Shown one piece after another: positions 12,572 through 17,113 of a stretch of 17,113 bases of DNA. The DNA lies in NCBI GenBank assembly GCA_016763355.1, contig JAESTY010000008.1:1-17113 (forward strand), read 5' to 3'. Positions within the stretch are counted from its first letter, which is position 1. Every line of letters starts with the position of its first letter. Position numbers and translations under genes: made by a program. The notes below the pieces were generated by a model. The model was not told the origin of the DNA and made no database searches. It was given only the letters and a program-made list of their open reading frames with translations. The stretch comes from Immundisolibacteraceae bacterium (GTDB lineage Bacteria; Pseudomonadota; Gammaproteobacteria; Immundisolibacterales; Immundisolibacteraceae).

Positions 12572-12926
12572 TTTTCTTAATCTCCTTGTTTTTGAAAAAA
12601 ATAATTAAACTATTTTCATTTTAGTATAGCACATGTTTAATATTTGTGTTACAATTATGGTAGGTTATATATAATTAAATGAATGATGTCTTAAGGGCAA
12701 AGAAAAACTCATCTAAATGGCTAGATGAGTCTTATGATAATTTTGACAGCTCTACAATCGCAATGAACGGGAATATCTGGTTTCCATCACCAAATATAGT
12801 AATTGCCTATTGAGAGTGAATAAAGGTCCAAACTTTATTCCGTCAAATATCATTATAATTCTTTATTTCAAATAATCAACGATATCTAGAAAAAGTCTTA
12901 TATTAATCCAAAGTTTGAAAACAAAA
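12572..12926. other. Intergenic region with one hairpin
   Basis: Contains a 9-bp stem ACTCATCTA / TAGATGAGT (12707-12715 / 12722-12730) without a T run. No gene seen. Confidence 0.5.
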
Positions 12927-13115
12927 TTAATGATCAACAACAGCTTCGATAAGATTTCTTTTACTGTTTATTCTTTCGATGTTTCTATCAATATCTACAT
13001 TCAAGTCAGCTAGATCTTCCTTAAGCATTTCAAGGTCATGTTTATTTAAGCTTTTTAGACTAGACTTAATCAGATCTAAAGCATCTACATAATTTTCTAC
13101 AATTTCACTATCCAT
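12927..13115 (-). CDS. Small helical acidic protein, 62 aa
   Basis: Two helices rich in Asp/Glu/Leu/Lys, ending INSKRNLIEAVVDH. No good ribosome binding site is seen. The remnant at 11528-11665 repeats its C-terminal 30 residues with mostly conservative changes, which supports that it was translated. No family recognised; size and charge fit an antitoxin or a small partner protein. Confidence 0.5.
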   Translation of the reverse strand: MDSEIVENYVDALDLIKSSLKSLNKHDLEMLKEDLADLNVDIDRNIERINSKRNLIEAVVDH

Positions 13116-13190
13116 AATTACTCAATAGCAGTAGTACCAGATCAAGCATAAAACCTATGTAAGTCTGATTATTACTAGAAATAACTAAAA

Positions 13191-13218
13191 AGTTAACATA
13201 ATGTAGATTATGTACAGT
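13191..13218 (-). other. dif/cer-like XerC/XerD site of unit 2
   Basis: On the minus strand ACTGTACATAA (XerC-type arm), TCTACA centre, TTATGTTAACT (XerD-type arm; one base from E. coli TTATGTTAAAT). Arms differ by one base each from 4962-4989; opposite orientation in the window. Confidence 0.65.
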
Positions 13219-13395
13219 TAGTAAAAAAACCTAGTGTTCATCAAGGTTTACAGTATTACAATAAGTTTTATCATCTTAATAAATAAATTAGATGGTATTT
13301 AATAGGAATTTTCTATTAAAAAACTATTTTGAAGATAAAGTGAATCTATGATTAAACTACCAATATTTCAAAACAATGGTATAATAATTTGGAAT
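13219..13395. other. Intergenic region
   Basis: AT-rich; no ORF or RNA gene supported. Confidence 0.4.
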
Positions 13396-13436
13396 AAAAA
13401 AAAGCCTATTAATTGGTCGTTAATAAGCTGTTTTTT
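13396..13436. terminator. Bidirectional terminator upstream of the unit 2 regulator
   Basis: 13396-13412 pairs with 13420-13436 at 15 of 17 positions, beginning with A and ending with six T. It ends 171 nt before the regulator's ATG, as in unit 1 (2913-2949). Confidence 0.7.
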
Positions 13437-13484
13437 AAAATAAATAAGTTACTTAATTATAAATAACATTGTTCTTCATTTCCC

Positions 13485-13513
13485 TTGATAAGTTAAATGA
13501 TACAATATTATGA
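13485..13513 (+). promoter_or_regulatory. Candidate promoter of the unit 2 replication operon
   Basis: TTGATA (13485-13490), 17 bp, TTATGA (13508-13513). Only moderate match. Confidence 0.35.
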
Positions 13514-13549
13514 AACAATATGTAATAAAATTGGTAAAAAGATATATAT

Positions 13550-13565
13550 TTTTTACTAGTAAAAA
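13550..13565. promoter_or_regulatory. 16-bp perfect palindrome, likely operator of the 13608 regulator
   Basis: TTTTTACT/AGTAAAAA, 42 bp before the ATG, related in sequence to the unit 1 operator (both built on TTTA...TAAA). Confidence 0.55.
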
Positions 13566-13607
13566 TTACATGTATTTAAGTAACTTCCAATTAATGGAGG
13601 TTTCGAC

Positions 13608-13931
13608 ATGAAACAAGGTTATCATTTATCAAAACTACTAAAGGGCTTCTTTACAGTCCAAGACATTGCTAGATTTTGCAATATTACAGAGCAACACACC
13701 TACAAAGTATTAAACGGTACTAAGCCCCTAAGTTTTAAACTTAAAATGCACTTATATTCTTTGTGCCTGGTCTTAATCAATGAACTAAAAAGAAAAGTCC
13801 TAATAGCTCAAGAAGATCAAGAAAGCTCAGTTCAACAACTTAAAGAAAAATTATCCTTAGCAGAAAGAATTATCAAGGCTTTTGATATTCCAAGATTACC
13901 AAACACTTTTGATTTAAAGAGCTGTATATAA
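13608..13931 (+). CDS. Cro/CI-like HTH regulator preceding the primase-helicase gene
   Basis: 107 aa. HTH at ~13-50 (FFTVQDIARFCNITEQHTYKVLNG) followed by LSFKLKMHLYSLCLVLINE, homologous to the unit 1 regulator. A short coiled coil follows (~68-92). GGAGG lies 7-8 nt before the ATG. Its TAA shares one base with the ATG of the primase-helicase gene, so expression is coupled. Probable copy-number repressor of the replication gene acting at 13550-13565. Confidence 0.8.
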   Translation: MKQGYHLSKLLKGFFTVQDIARFCNITEQHTYKVLNGTKPLSFKLKMHLYSLCLVLINELKRKVLIAQEDQESSVQQLKEKLSLAERIIKAFDIPRLPNTFDLKSCI

Positions 13932-16594
13932 TGGATAGCTCTTATCAAAATACACCCGAACAAATAGAACAAATTATTAATCTTATTCAAGCAAATCTAT
14001 ATGGTGAAAAGTCTTATAAAAATCAAACATTTTATAATGATTTAATTTGTCCAAATTGCTCTAAGCAAAAAGCTTATATTAAAATAGATAGTCCCTTTGC
14101 TTTTAACTGTAATAGCTGTAAAGAACCACAAATTGTTTATGATGTATTTCCAAGTTTAAAGGTAAAAAAAGAGCCTAATATTACCCCTGAGTCATACCTT
14201 CAAAATAGAGGTATTAAGAAATGTTTAGCTCAAATAAATTATGAAATCTTTCAAGGTATAGGTATTCAATTTAACTTACCTAATGGCAAATATAATACAC
14301 GTATTTTCAACCCAAAAGAAGGCTTCAAAAATAAAACACTTAACTCTAAAGGAAGTATGCAAGGTGTTTACTGGAAACTTAAAAATCCACTAGAACCAAA
14401 CAAGCCTTTATATATAACGGAAGGTATCTTTGATGCTCTTTCCTTTTGTGAAAATGATTATCAAGCAATATCAATATTATCGTCTAGTTCAAAGGCTAGT
14501 CATTACAAAGAATCACTCAAAGATTTTAAAGAAATTATACTTGCTTTTGACAATGATGAATCAGGTAAAAAAGCCTTTTTAGACTGGAGTAATACCTTTA
14601 AAAATGCCACTTCAATTACTTGTCCAAAAGGAAAAGATTGGAATGACTTACAAAAAAGTAACAAACTAGAATCCTTATTAAATAAAAGCATGAGTGATCT
14701 TAGAATCAATGCTGATTTACTAACGGAAAACAATCCTAAAAAGTATATTAATTCAATAGCTCAAAATAAAATGAAAGACTTAAAAAACTTTTTTCCTTAT
14801 GAATTAGATCATACATCAATACCAAAAATATTTGTTTTCAATGGAATCTATTATTCAACTAAAAAGAATAATAAGAAAGATAGTAAAGAAAGTTCTACAC
14901 CTTATTATAATGTAACCCCAATTAGTAATTTTATACTAAATGTTCATTGTATTTATGATAATGAGATTATAAAAAATGTTAGTTATTTAAAAGAGTACAA
15001 AGTAGAAATAAAAATAAAAGAAGATAAAAAAGGAAAGAAAAATTCAACTACATTTATCTTAAATCCCAATGATATAGAAACTGAACAGAAGTTTAAAAAC
15101 TGTATTAATACTCATACTGTAGCCACTTGGCAAGGTGGCAAATATGAATCAGAAGCACTCTTTCATCAAATTAAAAAACTTAGTGATATAACGGTTAAAA
15201 GAACTCAAGAAATAGGACAATATAAAGATGATGATATCTTTGTTTTTGATAAATTTCTGATAGAGCCTAATGGTGATTTGATATCCCTAGAAGATAAAGG
15301 GGATTATTTTAAAAGAAGTGACTTTTGTATCCAGCCACCTAATGTCAATTATAGATGTATTAAGCCAACGGAAGGTAAAACACCTAAAGAAATATTTAAG
15401 CTTATACACCAAACTTGGGGCAATAAAGGACTTTTTCTGTGTGCTTGGACTGTTGCTAGTTGGTTTAATCGTGATATTAAAAAAGAAGCTAAAATAGGCT
15501 TTTTCCCTTTTGCATCTATGATTGGTGAAGCAAGTACAGGCAAATCGACTCTATCTAAGATTTTAAATGCTATACAATGTATTAATGAAGAAGGTTTAGC
15601 TATGACCTCAACTAATACAAAAAATGGTTTAGATAGGGTTCTCGGTGGACGTTCTAATTTATTTCAAGCTGTCTTAGAAGCCCAAACTATAAAAGATTTA
15701 GGAGGGCTAGAAAGTCTAATGCTGACACTTTATAACAATGAACAGGTAGGAGGTACAAAAGCAACTAAGGATTACACTAATAATACTCTTTCACGTAGTA
15801 TTAAATCATCTATTCTATTTATTCAAAATAATGATGTTTTTAAAAAAGATAGGCAAAAACAAAGAGTTATTTCATTTCGTTTAAGTCAAAAAGATCATAC
15901 AGATGAATCTAAAAAAACAATCCAAGAATTAAAAGATTTATTATCAGAAGATATAGGGCAGTTTTCTAATATATTCAAAATCTTAGTTAGACATAGAAAA
16001 GATATTAAAAAATCAATTTATGAAGAGTATAAAAAAATAGATGATGACTTTAGAGACAACTTAGACAATGAGATACTAGAAAGAATTAGAAACAATTATG
16101 CTTTGATCTTTACTTTTATAGGCTTTATAGATAAATACTTAAAATGCTCCCTCATAAAAGACTACAAGCTTAAAGAGTATACTTTAAGTCAAATTGAATC
16201 TAGAGATCAGCAATGCTCCCAAAGCGAAGAAGATGAAGTTTTAATCCATTTTATTAGCTCCCTTGAATCATATATTCAAAATATAAAGAACGGTTCAGAA
16301 TCAATATTAAAAAGGAATGAAAAAATATTTACAGAGGATAATACTTTATATATCAACTTTGATAATTTATTTAATAGCATGGTTTTAAGTAATAAGGCTT
16401 TAAGCAGATTAAACCCAACTCAAATACTTAGATTACTAAGGGAACATAAAGCTCTTATACCTGATTATAAAAATAGTAAAATAAGCTATACAAAACAGTT
16501 AAGAGTAAACAACCAGAGGTTTAGATTTTATATGTTTAATCTAAACGACCCCCTATTTGATGAAATAAAAGAGATTACTTACCCTAACGAATAA
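13931..16594 (+). CDS. Zinc-finger/TOPRIM primase fused to a P-loop helicase (P4 alpha-like)
   Basis: 887 aa. A zinc finger with Cys40-x2-Cys43 and Cys60-x2-Cys63 (CPNC ... CNSC) as in bacterial/phage primases; a TOPRIM domain at ~158-240 with the catalytic Glu164 (ITEGIFDAL) and AFDNDESGKKA (Asp207, Asp209); a central basic linker ~260-400; then an ATPase with Walker A GEASTGKST (532-540), a polar sensor segment ILFIQNND (628-635) and an Arg-rich RQKQRVISFR (641-650). The C-terminal ~200 residues are helical and may hold origin-binding or oligomerisation functions. A single protein combining primase and helicase matches phage P4 alpha and related plasmid replication proteins, letting unit 2 replicate largely with host polymerase. 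Starts on the stop of the regulator gene; followed by the iteron region. Confidence 0.85.
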   Translation: MDSSYQNTPEQIEQIINLIQANLYGEKSYKNQTFYNDLICPNCSKQKAYIKIDSPFAFNCNSCKEPQIVYDVFPSLKVKKEPNITPESYLQNRGIKKCLAQINYEIFQGIGIQFNLPNGKYNTRIFNPKEGFKNKTLNSKGSMQGVYWKLKNPLEPNKPLYITEGIFDALSFCENDYQAISILSSSSKASHYKESLKDFKEIILAFDNDESGKKAFLDWSNTFKNATSITCPKGKDWNDLQKSNKLESLLNKSMSDLRINADLLTENNPKKYINSIAQNKMKDLKNFFPYELDHTSIPKIFVFNGIYYSTKKNNKKDSKESSTPYYNVTPISNFILNVHCIYDNEIIKNVSYLKEYKVEIKIKEDKKGKKNSTTFILNPNDIETEQKFKNCINTHTVATWQGGKYESEALFHQIKKLSDITVKRTQEIGQYKDDDIFVFDKFLIEPNGDLISLEDKGDYFKRSDFCIQPPNVNYRCIKPTEGKTPKEIFKLIHQTWGNKGLFLCAWTVASWFNRDIKKEAKIGFFPFASMIGEASTGKSTLSKILNAIQCINEEGLAMTSTNTKNGLDRVLGGRSNLFQAVLEAQTIKDLGGLESLMLTLYNNEQVGGTKATKDYTNNTLSRSIKSSILFIQNNDVFKKDRQKQRVISFRLSQKDHTDESKKTIQELKDLLSEDIGQFSNIFKILVRHRKDIKKSIYEEYKKIDDDFRDNLDNEILERIRNNYALIFTFIGFIDKYLKCSLIKDYKLKEYTLSQIESRDQQCSQSEEDEVLIHFISSLESYIQNIKNGSESILKRNEKIFTEDNTLYINFDNLFNSMVLSNKALSRLNPTQILRLLREHKALIPDYKNSKISYTKQLRVNNQRFRFYMFNLNDPLFDEIKEITYPNE

Positions 16595-16710
16595 AAGTAT
16601 AAATAAGAATAAAAGGCTCTTTTAAGATAATCACTGGAGTCTTTTTTTATACCTAATTTTTTCCTTTCCTTTTTAACATTCTTTTAAAAACCTTAAAAAT
16701 AGCTAAACAA
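16595..16710. other. Spacer with weak terminator after the primase-helicase gene
   Basis: A loose AAAGGCTC/GAGTCTTT-like hairpin followed by T (about 16610-16650) may terminate the operon. Confidence 0.4.
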
Positions 16711-16800
16711 GTGTGACATATGTGACAAGGTGTGACAGTAAGTGTGACACCTCTAAGTACTTTTAATAAAGCTTATAGATAGTACTGTCACACTGTCACA
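16711..16800. repeat. Iteron cluster 1 (six TGTGACA units)
   Basis: Direct units at 16712, 16721, 16731 and 16743 (TGTGACA), inverted units at 16786 and 16794 (TGTCACA). The direct block 16721-16750 recurs with one mismatch at 16962-16991. Probable initiator-binding part of the replication origin. Confidence 0.85.
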
Positions 16801-16886
16801 CCTAAATAATATACTTTCTCGCATGAAAAAAAATAAATTGAAAAACAAGCTAATAATTATATATTTAATATATATAACAATTTTAG
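16801..16886. other. AT-rich core between the iteron clusters
   Basis: About 86 bp with very high AT content, including runs of TATATA-type sequence; the likely DNA-unwinding element of the origin. Confidence 0.55.
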
Positions 16887-16991
16887 GTGTGACATTTGTG
16901 ACAAATCGCCTAGAGTCAATTATATCAATGGATTAGCTGTCACACTTTATTAAAAAAAAGGTGTGACAAGGTGTGACAGTAGGTGTGACAC
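16887..16991. repeat. Iteron cluster 2 (six TGTGACA units)
   Basis: Direct units at 16888, 16897, 16962, 16972 and 16984, inverted unit at 16938. Six copies as in cluster 1. It ends 23 bp before R1a begins. Confidence 0.85.
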
Positions 16992-17014
16992 TTAATCAAA
17001 AGTAACTAAATATG

Positions 17015-17113
17015 TTAACCAAATTGCTTCGCAATTTCCCCTCGTCCACTTGTTCATAATTCTTATGTACATTTGTTTGGGTATAATCTTTTCACTTTGG
17101 GTATGGTCATCAA
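17015..17113. repeat. Direct repeat R1, copy a (left part)
   Basis: Identical to 7107-7205, with the AAATTGC-ttc-GCAATTT hairpin and the first TTTGGGTAT repeats. The last 46 bases equal 1-46, so R1a closes the circle. Confidence 0.92.

Overview
The window is an AT-rich, gene-dense plasmid-type sequence. Its last 46 bases (17068-17113) are identical to its first 46, so it most likely represents a closed circle of about 17,067 bp. There is no chromosomal housekeeping gene, no rRNA or tRNA, no relaxase, no ParA/ParM-type partition ATPase, no transposase and no integrase that I can recognise. The host is uncertain. Low GC, the style of the small ORFs and the secreted fibrinogen-like protein with a 'GWNLW ... 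WRYEDGIWK' N-terminal module fit Campylobacterota (Arcobacter/Sulfurimonas-like), but this is a guess from protein flavour; a low-GC gammaproteobacterium cannot be excluded.

The central observation is that the circle is built from two plasmid-like units joined at a ~230-bp direct repeat, R1 (copy a 17015-17113 continuing at 1-177; copy b 7107-7336). Unit 1 (about 1-7159) and unit 2 (about 7160-17067) each carry one R1, one copy of a ~485-bp non-coding repeat R2 (361-845; 9791-10275), one MerR-type HTH/coiled-coil protein with a Trp-rich tail, one small Cro/CI-like regulator overlapping a replication gene, one XerC/XerD (dif-like) site and one 23-residue hydrophobic peptide with a likely antisense RNA. 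The proteins are clearly diverged between units, so this looks like a cointegrate (or an assembly fusion) of two related but compatible plasmids rather than a recent duplication.

Unit 1 layout: R1a, R2a, two ~120-bp tandem repeats around a 26-bp palindrome, an unknown gene on the minus strand (1162-1689), the MerR/coiled-coil gene with an excisionase-type HTH gene (1811-2537), terminators, then a plus-strand operon. The operon runs from a regulator (3116) to a winged-helix replication protein (3504) containing what looks like an intragenic origin, two tiny ORFs, a zinc-ribbon/coiled-coil protein, a membrane/coiled-coil protein and small unknown proteins, up to about 6495. It includes four GTTG-N10/11-CAAC repeats (6172-6280). 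The first candidate type I toxin is on the minus strand at 6521-6592.

Unit 2 layout: R1b, the second candidate type I toxin (7703-7774), a minus-strand operon of a 51-residue protein and a secreted fibrinogen-like protein (9312-8081), two back-to-back gene fragments (9399-9770), R2b, the MerR/coiled-coil gene with a DUF4177-like gene (11270-10426), a winged-helix protein (12571-11666) followed by an in-frame remnant of the small protein encoded at 13115-12927, a dif-like site (13191-13218), then a regulator and an 887-residue zinc-finger/TOPRIM/P-loop primase-helicase (13608-16594). Downstream are twelve TGTGACA iterons in two groups of six around an AT-rich core, resembling the iteron organisation of phage P4.

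Together the genes describe replication, copy-number control, segregation, dimer resolution and addiction for two small plasmids, with one surface/secreted cargo operon. No resistance, virulence or conjugation gene was recognised.
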